Assembly: GCA_029844215.1 (NCBI GenBank)
Contig: CM056738.1
Location: 45,892,388 to 45,956,387, forward strand
Source: Przewalskia tangutica
Lineage: Eukaryota; Streptophyta; Magnoliopsida; Solanales; Solanaceae
Direction of reading: 5' to 3'
DNA length: 64,000 nucleotides
Below the pieces are notes generated by a model. The model had not been told where the DNA came from and did no database searches. It saw only the letters and a program-made list of their open reading frames with translations. This document shows positions 35,062 through 46,300 of the stretch, one piece after another (position 1 is the first letter of the stretch; each line of letters begins with the position of its first letter). Both the position numbers and the translations under genes were made by a program.

Positions 35062-35982
35062 TTACCAATTTGAAAATATTTTTTCTAGTTTCTTTATAAT
35101 TTCTTGTGGTTCTTCGGTTGGAATTGGTATATCTTGGTCAAATTGTTCCACGTCGCTACTCATGCCTTCAGATAAAATGTCGTTGTAGTTGTCGTCTTCT
35201 TCATCGTTAATCTCTGGTTGACCGCACCTTCTTCGCTCCGCTCGTATCCAATCTCTGAATAGTACCACCATCTCCAAGCTGTCTCCGGCTAATGAGTGTC
35301 TGTGCTCTCCTATTTGAAATCTGCTGCGAAAAACGCTTCGAGCGATTGATGACGCTTGAATGTTCAAAATATCTCGGGCCATCATTGAAAGTGTCGGAAA
35401 TGTCTTCTCATTCTGCATCCAATATTTCAGCAAGTCTTCCTTTCCTTCTTCATTGATAACTGCTTGGTAAGGTAAATTACCCTGCAAAACAAAAACATCG
35501 AACTCGCTAATTTGGTTAGCATCATTTACCACGCACATTCTATTTCTGAGGCTTTCAATAGAATTAATACTAGCCACAGAAACAACATGTCTTTTTTTAG
35601 GCTGTGTTGAAGAAGAAGATGATACAAAAGTCGGTTGGTTACTAGCACTTTCTTGCTGGTAATGCCGATATACTTTTTTGCATTCATCTTCTACGCTATT
35701 CAACACTTCTTCTAGCGTTAGTTCAATAGGTGGCTCAATATTTAAATTTTTGGGAGTTGGAGGTTGTAGTACGTCCATACAGGTATAAATATTTTCAATA
35801 AGACTTTTACAACCCTCTATTTTAATAGTCGGGTTTAATACAGCATCAATAATATAAATAGGGGGAATAGGAATAAAATATTTCTTTAATTTCATAAACA
35901 TTTTTTTAATAGCTGTAGTATAAGCAGGTTTTTCAATATATTCTTTAAGAAGTAAAAGTATTATAGCTATATAAAACAACAT
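35062..35982 (-). CDS. hAT transposase C-terminal fragment with dimerisation region (306 aa)
   Basis: The longest open frame in the window. Residues 1-60 (LLLLKEYIEKPAYTTAIKKM, KKYF, IIDAVLNPTIKIEG) match the DUF4413/RNase-H-like end of plant hAT transposases. Residues about 160-260 (SEFDVFVLQ, EDLLKYWMQNEKTFPTLSMM, ARDILNIQASS, RSRFQIGEHRHSLAGDSLE) are the hAT dimerisation domain. The tail is acidic. Its ATG is internal to the original gene, upstream of which stops and frameshifts occur, so this is a remnant. Confidence 0.78.
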   Translation of the reverse strand: MLFYIAIILLLLKEYIEKPAYTTAIKKMFMKLKKYFIPIPPIYIIDAVLNPTIKIEGCKSLIENIYTCMDVLQPPTPKNLNIEPPIELTLEEVLNSVEDECKKVYRHYQQESASNQPTFVSSSSSTQPKKRHVVSVASINSIESLRNRMCVVNDANQISEFDVFVLQGNLPYQAVINEEGKEDLLKYWMQNEKTFPTLSMMARDILNIQASSIARSVFRSRFQIGEHRHSLAGDSLEMVVLFRDWIRAERRRCGQPEINDEEDDNYNDILSEGMSSDVEQFDQDIPIPTEEPQEIIKKLEKIFSNW

Positions 35983-36602
35983 AGTTGAAATAGTAGGATA
36001 ATATAAAGTAGAAAATTCTTTTGTTGCTCGTTGAAATTTTTTTTAAAATACAATAAGTTCTCTACTTTTGTCTCAATCATTATCCACAATCATATCATTT
36101 GGATTTTGATTATGGGCGTTAAAAAATAAAGTAATAGGTTTTCTATAGTCATAAGCAACAACTAGTTGGTCATATAAAGAATTCCACCTAGTTGGTACTT
36201 CTTCGGGAATTTTTCTGTAAGATAGTCCACAATCGTGACAAGTTTTTTTATATTCTTTTCTCTGTTGAATTCTATTATTTTAAAAAATAAAGTGTATAGC
36301 AAATTGTATTTTTTCAAGAATATCTTGAAAAAGTGAAAGACCATCCTTTACAACTAAGTTATAAATATGGCACACACATTTGATATGAAAATGTTTTGGA
36401 AAAGACGGAGTTAAAACATCTCTTAAAATACTAATAGCAGAATTGTTAGAAGATGCATTATCTAATGTAATACTCATAACTTTATCAGTTATTCCGTAAT
36501 AATCGCAGACTGAATAAATATTTTTTGAAATAAACTCACCAGTGTGCCTACTATCTATATATCTATATGCTAAAATACGTTTTTGCATAGACCATTTATA
36601 AT

Positions 36603-37208
36603 CTATCCAATGACAAATTCTGTTAAATAATCATGGCCGTTAGTACTACGACATATATCAGAAGTTAGAGCGACTTTGCAATTTAAATGATATAATGCAT
36701 AACGTAAATACTGTTGATATTCATGTGCAAATTTAAATATATCTCTTTTAACAGTTGATCTAGGAAAACCTTTATAAGCAGGATTATACATATCTCTAAT
36801 ATAATGAATAAAACCAGGAGATTCAGGAAATGAAAAAGACAAACCCTCCACAACAACTAATTTTGCTAGTGCTTCCCTATCTTTATGTTTATCGTATTTA
36901 TGGCCTACAACTTCCCCCGTCATAGGGTTAATTTGACTTTGTACTTTGTCCGGGACAGTATGTGAACCTTGTCCCGATTGAGAGGACGCTTGCTCACGAG
37001 TTTTTTCAATCATGTATTGGGCATGCAAGACTTTGTGTTTTTGCAATAGGTGTCTTCCTAAACCCTCCGTCCCACCATGACCTTGTCCAGTTTTAAAAGA
37101 ATAAACATTTTTACAAGTTTTACATACAGCTACTTGATTCGGTACATCCCTATCAAAATATTTCCATACAACTGATTTTAATGGTCGTTTTGCCGGACCT
37201 CGTCTCAT
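36603..37208 (-). CDS. hAT transposase fragment with BED zinc finger (201 aa)
   Basis: An open piece of the broken transposase. Residues about 10-60 form a BED finger: VWKYFDRD, VAVCKTCKNVYSF, then GLGRHLLQKHK, giving C-x2-C and H-x4-H. BED fingers bind transposon ends. Residues from about 120 on (FSFPESPGFIHYIRDMYNPA, then RSTVKRDIF) belong to the conserved hAT linker before the catalytic domain. It begins at an ATG overlapping the stop of the preceding 93-aa frame and ends by frameshift in LTEFVIG. Not expected to work alone. Confidence 0.8.
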   Translation of the reverse strand: MRRGPAKRPLKSVVWKYFDRDVPNQVAVCKTCKNVYSFKTGQGHGGTEGLGRHLLQKHKVLHAQYMIEKTREQASSQSGQGSHTVPDKVQSQINPMTGEVVGHKYDKHKDREALAKLVVVEGLSFSFPESPGFIHYIRDMYNPAYKGFPRSTVKRDIFKFAHEYQQYLRYALYHLNCKVALTSDICRSTNGHDYLTEFVIG

Positions 37209-37489
37209 AGTAGGGGGATAGGAGACATTTCACTAGTGGGTGTATCATCATCTTCATTAGTAGGTGTATCATCATCTAGAGTGACATCTAAATCAAAGTC
37301 TTCTTCATTTTGAGAAAATACATGGTCGTCAAGATCATATGATATTTCAGGAAACTGTTCAGGATCTATAAAATCATCGTGTCTAGGAATAGCTGAAATA
37401 CTAGAAGAAGTACCCTTGCCCTTGTTACCCCTACTACTACTAGAAGAAGCCTTACCCTTACCCAACATACTTCTTAATCCTTTCATTTT

Positions 37490-38114
37490 AATTATGGTAA
37501 TAAATAGTTAAAGACTTAAAGATAATGAAATTAAATGTGCTAAATGAAATAAAGACAAAATAATAATTTAATGAGAGAACGAATGTACCAAACGCCGACG
37601 TAGAGTCGACGTGTAATCGAGAGGTTGAAAATTGAAACTTTGCTCGATAGATAATCGTCAAGCTAGTTGCCAACTTCACTCTCAATTCTCAAATTAATAA
37701 ATAGATTGAATATGTAGTAGACCATAGAGATTAGAGAATAGAGATTGATTGATTGAGAGATTAGAGAGTAGAAAGATTTGTGAAAATAATAAGAGGAGGA
37801 AATGAGGTATTTATAGTTGAGAAATTGGGTTAAAGTGTAAATATAATAACTTAGGGGTTAAAAATAAATACAAAAGGGGTAGGGGGGTTGGGGGAGGGGG
37901 GAAGCCAAAAATGGTCGTTGTCCAACGGCCAAAATGTAAAATAGTAGTTGGACAACTATTTTCAAAGGGGAGGGGGCGGGATCGGGGCGGGGTCGGAGCG
38001 GGATCGGGGCCTGGCGGGGTCGGGTCGGGCGGGACCATACCCTGTCCCGCCCCGGTTCGAGCCCCGGTCCCGTTTTTTTTTTTTAGCGGGGTCGTGTCGG
38101 GGTCGGGGTCGGGT
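37490..38114. other. 5' flank and right subterminal region of the hAT element
   Basis: From 37490 to about 37970: AT-rich leader and probable promoter of the minus-strand transposase. From about 37970 to 38114: GC-rich cggg repeats mirroring the left end, including the foldback block at about 38030 and a T-run at 38071-38083. The proline- and glycine-rich frames seen here are compositional. Confidence 0.5.
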
Positions 38115-38830
38115 CGGCCCGGCCCACTGGCCAGCCCTAGTTTAAGATGGAAATTCACCCTTAGTTTGATTATTTTAATGTTGGCAAACATGTCTAAATT
38201 CCGATTTTCTTAAAACTCATAACAAAGAATGATCTTTTCTCACAAATTCAAAGTAATCTCTTTCCTATAACAAGACCTGTATTTTTATAAACTATACCAC
38301 GTCTACTTTGTGTTTGTTTAAATATACATTTTCTATCAAAAATCGATTCTTTCCTTACTAATGCAACATATACGTGTGTTCATAAAGTATTTTTATGCAA
38401 TTTCTGTAATGCCCTTATAAATGTATATTTTTTATCCAAAAAAAAAAAAACTCACATGTATTTTATAAGCAAGCCTTATTATTCTTTTATGCATTTCCCT
38501 ACTTTTTAAAGCACCCCTTTTACTTAAAGTATTTTCAAAACATGCATTTCTTTAATACAATAACTAACCTAAGTTTGACCAGACAACCGCGAGTTAGCGG
38601 ATCCTTTAGGATGCCTAATCTCTTCCCTTTAGGATAATAAAGAACTCTTACCTAGAATCTCATTGAGTTTTGCAGACCATAAAATTGGAGTTATTTTAGC
38701 AGATTTTGCTAAGTAGATGTCCTAATTCATCTTTAAAAAATTAGGTGGCGACCCATTAAAATACAATTTAGGAATCAACCATACGTAGTACACCGTTTCA
38801 ACTCCGATTAAAATGGGGTGTTACAATCAC

Positions 38831-39411
38831 TTTAAGAAGTGGTACAGAGATCAACTGACCCAAATCGAGCTATGCAACTATGCAGAATTTCCATAGTATA
38901 CACTGTGAAAATATCACGAGGTAAGAAATTGGGATAATAGACCGCTATCACCTTCCTCATTCCCACAAAGATTAGTTCGTAGCAAGAAACAATCCACACA
39001 GAAAGTTGCACTTAAGCCAGAATTACCACCACAATGAGTGGTGAGCCATGATGATGAGCTGAGGTCACCTCCACCATTCTCATAGAGGATACCTTAGGAT
39101 AAGTTACTAAAACAAAGGGGATGGGAGGGTCAACCCGTTCAGATAATTCTGAAAAAAGACTTTTAGCAATAGGTAGAGAGATTTTTTTTCCTCTTCAGGT
39201 TAGTTTGCAAGGATAAAACCTTAAGCTGTGCCAAGTTCCTTTATATCATGAGAGGGGTGAACCTGAAATCCCTTTGCTTGATATTTTTAAAATAAGTCCC
39301 AAAGTATGAAAAATTCATAAAAGATGTAGTAACCAACAAGAACAAGTGGGCGGATTGCGAGACAATTACACTTGCTGATAGTGCACATCCAGGGTCCAAA
39401 ATAAGCTTCCA
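38831..39411 (+). pseudogene. Athila-like gag/pol junction region, continuation (segment 2)
   Basis: After the Tat element the base layer resumes: TLRSGTE completes the ITLRSG motif begun before 19946. Near 39303-39345 one frame reads KYEKFIKDVVTNKNKWAD followed by ETITLAD. It matches the Athila segment KYAKFLKD...NK ahead of the protease. Frames are broken throughout. At 39412 the family X element interrupts it, and no further Athila sequence is seen in the window. Confidence 0.7.
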
Positions 39412-39644
39412 CGTGATGACCTATTCGACTGTCATGAGAATTTCTTCACCTCATATCCAAATCATTCTTGTCCGATTGTGCCCGATGATCTTGTGAATGG
39501 AAAAATTTAGTTAAGTGGACCCTTAGCTGAGTTAAGAAGTGATTAAAACTCGAATTTGTGCAATAAGCCCAAAGCCTCATCCCAGCAGGTGGTTGACCAT
39601 GCCCGCGGTTGCGCCTCTGAAAACCCTATATCCTCATATGCGAC

Positions 39645-40461
39645 TGTCACATCCAATATTGGAGAACGCGCAAGCACCTATTTTTTTCCCACCTGGTAGG
39701 TCTAAAAATATAGATATATGATAATGCATAATACAACACTACCCAAAGAATCTGATCTGAATAGTACAAGAGCTTCTAAGTATACAACTGGAATAAAAAT
39801 TACAACCACAATCTGAATACAACTTCTATTTAGAATGCGAATTAAACAAAGAATTCTAGATGAACTCCATGAGATCCTTTAAGGCTAATCGAACCTCACT
39901 CATATATCTGCAACAAATCTACACCCTGAAAAGGGTGTAGCAAGAATAATTTTAGTACAAACATTATGTACTAGTGTCTAGTAGGTATCATAGGCCGACA
40001 CAAGTTAGCTAACATATATAAAGTAAGAGACTGAAGAATAGACATGCTCGCAATCAAGTACAACACAACACATTCCAACAATAACCACTCAAGTACAAAA
40101 AGATCAACAACCAAATCATAGCCTATGGTGAAACACCTAAACACAAGTCTGCCAAGTTTCCCACGATTCCTTAGAATAATCACAAACACAAGTACAATAA
40201 ACAAATTCGATTCATTGATGTAAAATGAGATGATGAGGATGAATGCATATGTAATGCAATGCACTGGATAAATGTAATCTTCATACATACATGCTCCGAG
40301 TGGAATATCTCTACGTCTCGTAAGTCATGACCCATGAGGGACCCGCAAAGTCCATATATCTACTGTGGCACACAACCTGATCTAATATAAGTATATATTA
40401 CGGAACGCATAATACAATCTAATATATGTATATATTGTGAAACGCGCAACTTGATCCAATT

Positions 40462-40536
<75 letters not shown>

Positions 40537-41667
40537 GTTGTGGCACGCAATCTGATCCAATATATGTATATGTTGCAGAATGCACAACCCAATCCAAATG
40601 CATGATTATGTATCTATGAATGCTATCAAATGTCAATGAGAATATATCAAGTGAATCGTGCCACACATGGACACATAATCATCATGTTAAGAGTGAACCA
40701 ATCATTTCTCTACATACATCAAATCTAGTATCATGCACGTGGCGACGAGCCACAAAATCAAATAAGGCAACAATCATAATCAACAACAGTACCAACCTAA
40801 GTATTCCATCACAACTTCATACCCGAAGGTGTACATGCTTTCTCCGATAGTAACTAAATATACATATGCTACACTAACCGAAGTCTAACTAGAAGGTAAG
40901 CCGTAACCTACCTGGATGCCGAGATGAAGCCACGAACAATCAAACCTCATCTTTGCCTTTCCACTTCGAAGGGTTGCATAATGATTAAAGTCTCAAATAT
41001 GAATTCTATGTTAGAATATGAATCTAAGGATACCCATATCGTCATAGTTTTACCTAAAACCCAAAAATGGACCCAAAATAGCTAAACCCGATCCACAAGG
41101 GCAAAAATATAATTTCATAAAAAATCGGGTTCAATAAAGTCAATATTACCGTACGAGTTTAAACGAGTCCAGTGATACCCATATTTCTATACTTTAATTC
41201 GAAAACCCATCTGAAAGTCTCGGAAATTGCTCCATCCATCCCCGAAAGTCATAAGTACTAAATTAAAGCTAATAGAAACAAATAAATTTCGAATCTGGGT
41301 CTTATTTCTTGCATGACCGTCTTTTCACCATAATTTGGCATATATAATTCTAAAATGATTTATTTATCAACAATCAACCAAAAAACTTTAAAATTAGCTC
41401 CATCAATTTTTGCATGCCATAAATAATATTTCAAATATAATAGAATCTTTAGATCGCCAATCGGAGCACGTTTTCTCAAAATAAAAAATTTATCCAAATA
41501 ATTGAATGTTAGAATTTTCATAGTGAAACTTCTCCAAAGTGAACCAAATGACATCCGTTTGTCTTCAAATTTTGCAAGAAGGTCAAAATAATTACTACAG
41601 AACTTATGGAATAGATGATACACAAAATATGGAATCAATTCTCAAAATGATAGATCGGGTCATTACA
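39645..41667 (-). mobile_element. Inverted X-related LTR nested in the X 5' LTR
   Basis: On the minus strand it begins tgtaatgacccgatctatc and ends attggatgtgaca. Much of it (about 39970-40960) is the reverse complement of a diverged X LTR; compare tgcgagcatgtctat-type sequence at 47532. Flanks are not a clean duplication: GCGAC before 39645, and GCGAA starting three bases after 41667. The second X LTR (near 52.9 kb) lacks this segment, so it is an insertion. It holds a TA microsatellite. Confidence 0.65.
40466..40531. repeat. (TA)n microsatellite inside a degenerate minisatellite
   Basis: About 33 uninterrupted TA units. Around it (40377-40600) a ~55-bp unit recurs in degenerate form (tctaatat(a/g)tatatatt, acgcaa, tgatccaat). 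The frames full of alternating Tyr and Ile here are artefacts of the repeat. Confidence 0.92.
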
Positions 41668-43267
41668 ACGGCGAAGTGGATTTCCTTGTAGTCCTACTAC
41701 GGAAAATATTTAATATAATTTTTGGGATTTAACCTCATATTCACCCCAACCACATTTCAAGCCGACTTTAGGGTCAAAATTAGGAGGATCCCTTAGATCT
41801 GGAAAAGGTAATATCCAACCTCAACTACTTCATTTCTTTAAAATTAATACCCTTCCCTTTTAATGTTCATTCTAAGGTTAAATAAAATGGTAAGTCCTAA
41901 CTTGTTAAGTTTTAGAATGAGAAAATGGATCAAGACCTAAGATTGGGGTTTGGGGAATGATGTTTCGTGATGCCTTATTGAACTAAAGAACTTTAATCTT
42001 AGGATGTTCATCAATGGTGGAAACCTAGAAGACTAGTTGTAGGAAGATGGGGTTAATTGGTTAGTTCCTTACTTGGGATTTAATGGTTTAAAATTAATAT
42101 TATGGTTAGATTTGAATAATGTATGCTTGGAATTTCTCTAGACGATAACCTAAGGGCTAGAGTCTTCCATTCTAGTTGGGGAATTGATTATGGGAAGCTA
42201 GGGTTTAGGCCTATATTGATTTTTTACATTGAATGGTGAAATTAATCAATGACTTAGTTAATTTAGCATTTGGGAAGTAGTTGTGAACCTTTTAAATGTG
42301 TGATTACCTATTTCGCTAATAAATTACCGTTTTACCATAGTTAGGTTGGATTCAAGGGGTAGTCTAATGGTATGAGTATTGTTAGTGTCCATTTCTAACT
42401 TGGATTTTCAATGATTGACTAGACTTCAAGTACTATCGTGATCCTCAGAAAGGCAAGGCTCAAGTGCGATCATTGTGACTCGAGCTCGGCATCCAGGTAT
42501 GTTATGACTTACCGTCTGGTTAGACTTCTTGTCACGCCCCGAACCCCGGCCCCGCGACTAGTGTCCTACCTGGGCACCCTTCTATTCATACAACACAAGT
42601 AAACTGCGGAAGATAAACAACACTCATTTTTTTCTTTAAACAAAGGCAAAGCCGATAAGCCTGTCATAATATATAAAACTCGAATGGGCCTACAACCGTA
42701 CAACAAGGTAAATACAACTCTCACCAGTCCAGCTCACATATGAATACATACCTCTAAGAGTTTGTACAAATACTATGACGGAACAAAGCCCCGCCGTACC
42801 CCTGAATATACCTAGCCATAATGACAAGCTCCGGAACATTGGAGTTATCCCAAAATGCTGAACAAGGATCCTAAGCTCGCGGATCCACAACTGAGTACCT
42901 AAACCTGCGGACATGAACGTAGCCCCCGAAGGGGGTCAGTATAACAGGTACCAAGTATGGAACGGAAATAAAGTACAGTAAACAAGATCATAACTGTACA
43001 AAAGAATGACAGGGGCAAGTATAAAAATCAAATACCATATCCTACCGTGCCATATAAAATAAGAGTCAAATATACCTTGTAGTATTGTATCCCTGTACTA
43101 CTGTATCATTGTATCACTGTACTTCTGTAGATGGGATTATAACAGGCCAAACAAATAACAAGAGACAAGTATAATAATCAACTACTAGTACATTGTGCCT
43201 TTTTAAAAGTAGAGTAATGAGAGTCACATCAAAGACAGGGACACCTGCCCAAAATCAATATGTATAT

Positions 43268-43520
43268 CTATTTCATGGGAATCGAACCCGCATAGGTAAT
43301 TACACCCGCATGAGTATCTCTACTCGCATCACGGATCTTGTCCGTGGATTATTCATGGGAATCGAACCGGCATAGGAATCGAACCTGCATAGGTAATTAT
43401 ACCCGCATGAGTATCTCTACTCGCATCACAGATCTTGTCCGTGGATATTATTCATGGGAATCGAACCCGCATAGGTAAATATACCCGCATGAGTATCTCT
43501 ACTCGCATCATGGAAGCACA
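43268..43520 (-). repeat. Minisatellite domain in beta LTR copy 2, with B-box-like motif
   Basis: Three main units of about 80-100 bp containing catgggaatcgaacccgcat, aggtaattacacccgcatga, gtatctctactcgcatca and cttgtccgtgg. On the minus strand each unit holds ggttcgattccc, which fits the RNA polymerase III B-box consensus GGTTCGANTCC. No A-box or tRNA fold was found. Confidence 0.8.
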
Positions 43521-46290
43521 TCCATGGAGCAAATATACACAAATACTGTCAAGGAAATAAACCAAAGTACCAACGCATCAGATACAAAATATTAAAATAC
43601 CTTTCCTGTTAGAAATGCCAAGATACCAACACCTCATGTACCAAACGTATATAATGAACTTCACTTTATAAACTCAAGGCACTTTCATTTCATGTACTAT
43701 GTTAAGGATTTAATCATGGACATTCTCACATGATTTCTATATAACATTCTAAACCATCTTTTGACTTTCCACAAAATTGTTATAACAACTTCCCATAAAG
43801 TCATTATAACAAACTTTCATTTGTAGAAAAACCAAGACAATACCATGCCTTCCTTTTTAAATAAACCAAGACAATACCATGCCTTTCTTTTAGAATAATC
43901 AAGACAATTATCATGCCTTCCTTTTAAAATAATCAAGACATTAACACCCGTAGTATCAAGACACTTTCATTTTTAACAATCAAGTTACTACACATTTTAA
44001 ACTCAAGTAAGTTATACCTTTCAAATCAAGTCAAGTATACTTTTAACACCAAGTAATTTATACCTTTCAATTAAACAACCCAAGGTGTTATCAAGAGAAT
44101 AGATAGCACAACTTCTATTTAGAAACTCAAGTACTATTAATGAAATAGATAGAACTACTTCCTAAAACTCTTACCAACATCTCCCATAAGACTTGGTAAG
44201 GACTTTTAGGAACCATTCAGACATGCTTTAAATACCGAAATCACAACATGAATACCCTTAACTTCTAAGAGTAAAATAACTTCCCTTTTTATAAAACCCA
44301 AAGATACTAGCACTGGTAGCATCAAGGCACTTTCACTTTTAAATCAAGTATTTTACACTTGTTAAACCAAGTAACTTATACTTTCAAATCTCAAGTAACT
44401 CACACCTTTAAATCAAGTTACTTCTCTTTAAATCAAGTCATTTATCCTCTTTTAAATCAATCAAGTATACCATTCTTTTGACTTCCCCTAAAGCCGTTAT
44501 AACTAACTTCCCATAAAGCCATTATAACAAACTTTAGGTTTTGGAAAACTAAGGCACTTGTATCCGTTAAAATCAAGTTACTACACTTTTAAACTCAAGT
44601 ACTATTTAAGAGATTAGGAACAATTTCCTTTTTAAGACTCTAAGTACTATAAGTAGAACCACTTTCGCTTTTAAAGCCCAAAGTACTACAAGGAAAATAG
44701 ATATAAAAATCTCCATTTTATAAACTCAAATACTATCAAGAATAATGGATTTTAACAACTTCTATTTTGGAAACCCCAAATTACTATTAAAGAAGTATAT
44801 AGACCAACTTCTAGTTTAGGAAATCCAAAGTATTATCAAAGAAGTGTATCACTAAGGATTAGGTTCCGATAGAACTCTATCAAGATCAAGTCAGTATACT
44901 TCTAAATCAAGGCAAGTATACTTCAAGAAATGAGTCATGTATACTCCAAATAACAAGTCAAGTATACTTCAAATAACAAGAGGCGTGTACTTCAAGAATC
45001 AAGACAAGTACACTTCAATAATCAATCATGCCGATAGAAGGAAGTAGTTCACATACCTCGTTGATGACTAGCCAACACGACAAGTAGCATACGCCCCAAT
45101 GTACTTCAACCTTTATCGGCTATTCCTCAAGCCACGTAGACTATGCTACATGTAGTACTTCAACCTAAAATGACAATAACACTTTGATCAACATCAAGCT
45201 TACTAGTGTAAGACTTATACCAAATAATGGCCCTCTAATTCTACGGAAATTTGGGCAGCACTTCCTTTGTTTCTACGTACTTTTCCACCTTTCCAAGGCC
45301 CAAATTCATCAACCAACAAGCCACATTTAAGGCACAACCAACAGTTAACCAAAGGGGATTACATGTCTAACTTGACGTGTAAAATTCTGCCCCACAATCT
45401 ATACAAAACAGTCCGCAAAACAGTCCATAAAATAGTCCACTAATAAACCAACATTAAGGGTACAATGAGAAGCCTTTAACACCCTTATTCCTTTGGACTT
45501 TCATTAGTCATTTTACCATATTAAACATGCATGTTAGGGGCTTATTTTCCATCATATATGCACCCCAAAGAAGTCCATAAAACGACATCACAATGTCTAA
45601 CAGTTTTGAGCAGTTTCGTCCAACAATAACTATAACAATCCAATGTCCTTTTCCTTAATTCCTTTTATTTCAATTCAAGTTCCAACATGTTATACAAGTT
45701 ATATAATCTATCAACTACAATATTTCCTTCATTATATAACATGTACCAAGTGTAAATAACAACAATAACCAACGAAATCCGAAAACCTCAAAATTAGTCT
45801 AGCTCTCGGCCAAGCCTTAAAAAATTGTCCAAAAACTTTTTAATCCTCATTATTTTTAGTAAAAGTTCATCCATACATTATAACAATAAGTAATATCCAA
45901 TTACTTTAAAAGAAGAAGTAATTTTACCTCATTTTGTGCCCAAAAACTGCCCAAAACAGTCCGGTCGTTATTGGTCCGCAGTTTTCGTTTCGCTCCACTT
46001 CTTCAAGTTCCAATCACATATATGTGACCCCTATGAGCTTATACACAACTTCACTTCACGTTTAGATTTCAAAAAGTCGATAAAACTTAGGGTTTTCTCC
46101 ACCTAATTCTCGGCCAAAACCAACAAAAACTTGTGGAATAATGATCTTGGCTTAGCACTTGGTTTAGGGGCTTAATCTTGGATGAAATAAATTAACCAAC
46201 ACTAGGTGTTCTTGGTGCTCTCGGTTTTGAGCTCAAAGGAAGAAGAAATCTGTGAGATATGGCTAAGTGTAGAAGACATGTCTTGCAAGC

Positions 46291-46300
46291 CCTTTCTATA
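46291..46300 (-). promoter_or_regulatory. LTR TATA-like box (beta copy 2, minus strand)
   Basis: A tatatata run about 430 bp from the minus-strand LTR start, preceding a leader similar in position to the TATAAAT sites of the other beta copies. Confidence 0.4.

Larger units (their letters stand above)
35062..37486 (-). pseudogene. hAT transposase gene, broken by frameshifts and stops
   Basis: Minus-strand pieces line up in transposase order. 37486-37205: Ser- and acidic-rich N-terminal tail. 37208-36603: BED zinc finger. 36588-36280: RNase H-like catalytic part (RILAYRYIDSRHTGEFISKN, SITLDNASSNNSA, HIKCVCHIYNLVVKDGL). Near 36200-36120: VPTRWNSLYDQL in another frame. 35982-35062: middle and C-terminal dimerisation region. 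Breaks: a frame change at 37205/37208, another near 36610 (the true frame resumes as HWIDYKWSMQKR), one near 36300, and an in-frame stop near 36090. The normal product binds the element ends and excises it. Intact relatives are roughly 650-750 residues. Confidence 0.88.
34503..38139 (-). mobile_element. hAT-superfamily DNA transposon, 3637 bp
   Basis: Perfect 25-bp terminal inverted repeats (tagggctggccagtgggccg then ggccg) at 34503-34527 and 38115-38139, flanked by the 8-bp target duplication GTTTAAGA (34495-34502 and 38140-38147). The 5' LTR of the host element shows the empty site. About 150 bp inside each end is extremely GC-rich with cggg repeats, while the middle is AT-rich. The coding strand is minus. 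The transposase gene is broken, so it can move only if a relative supplies the enzyme. Confidence 0.93.
19952..38825 (+). mobile_element. Non-autonomous Tat/Ogre-like LTR retrotransposon with nested insertions
   Basis: Two LTRs (19952-23629 and 31517-38825) begin tgttgacacc / tgtagacacc and end ggggtgttaca, and the element is flanked by the perfect duplication ATCAC (19947-19951 and 38826-38830). The interior has a primer site, a broken gag, tandem repeats and a polypurine region, but no protease, reverse transcriptase or integrase motif, so it must have depended on an autonomous relative. An alpha solo LTR (28352-31379) and an hAT transposon (34503-38139) were inserted later. The LTRs agree at roughly 97% by eye, so it is fairly young. 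Gag residues and the primer site indicate the Tat lineage. Confidence 0.85.
31517..38825 (+). repeat. 3' LTR of the Tat/Ogre-like element, split by an hAT transposon
   Basis: Matches the 5' LTR along its whole length. After removing the hAT (3637 bp) and one 8-bp duplication it is 3664 bp, against 3678 bp for the 5' LTR. Differences are scattered substitutions and small indels. The TATA box is at 32490. Confidence 0.88.

Noticed and set aside
37811..38213. Proline- and glycine-rich frames on both strands
   Set aside because: They follow from the GC-rich cggg repeats in the hAT subterminal region.
40360..40666. Frames of 75 and 94 codons rich in alternating Tyr and Ile on the minus strand
   Set aside because: They are produced by the (TA)n microsatellite and its flanking minisatellite.
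43277..43289. Possible tRNA genes around the aatcgaaccc motifs
   Set aside because: Only the T-arm/B-box-like motif is present; no acceptor stem, anticodon arm or A-box could be assembled around it.
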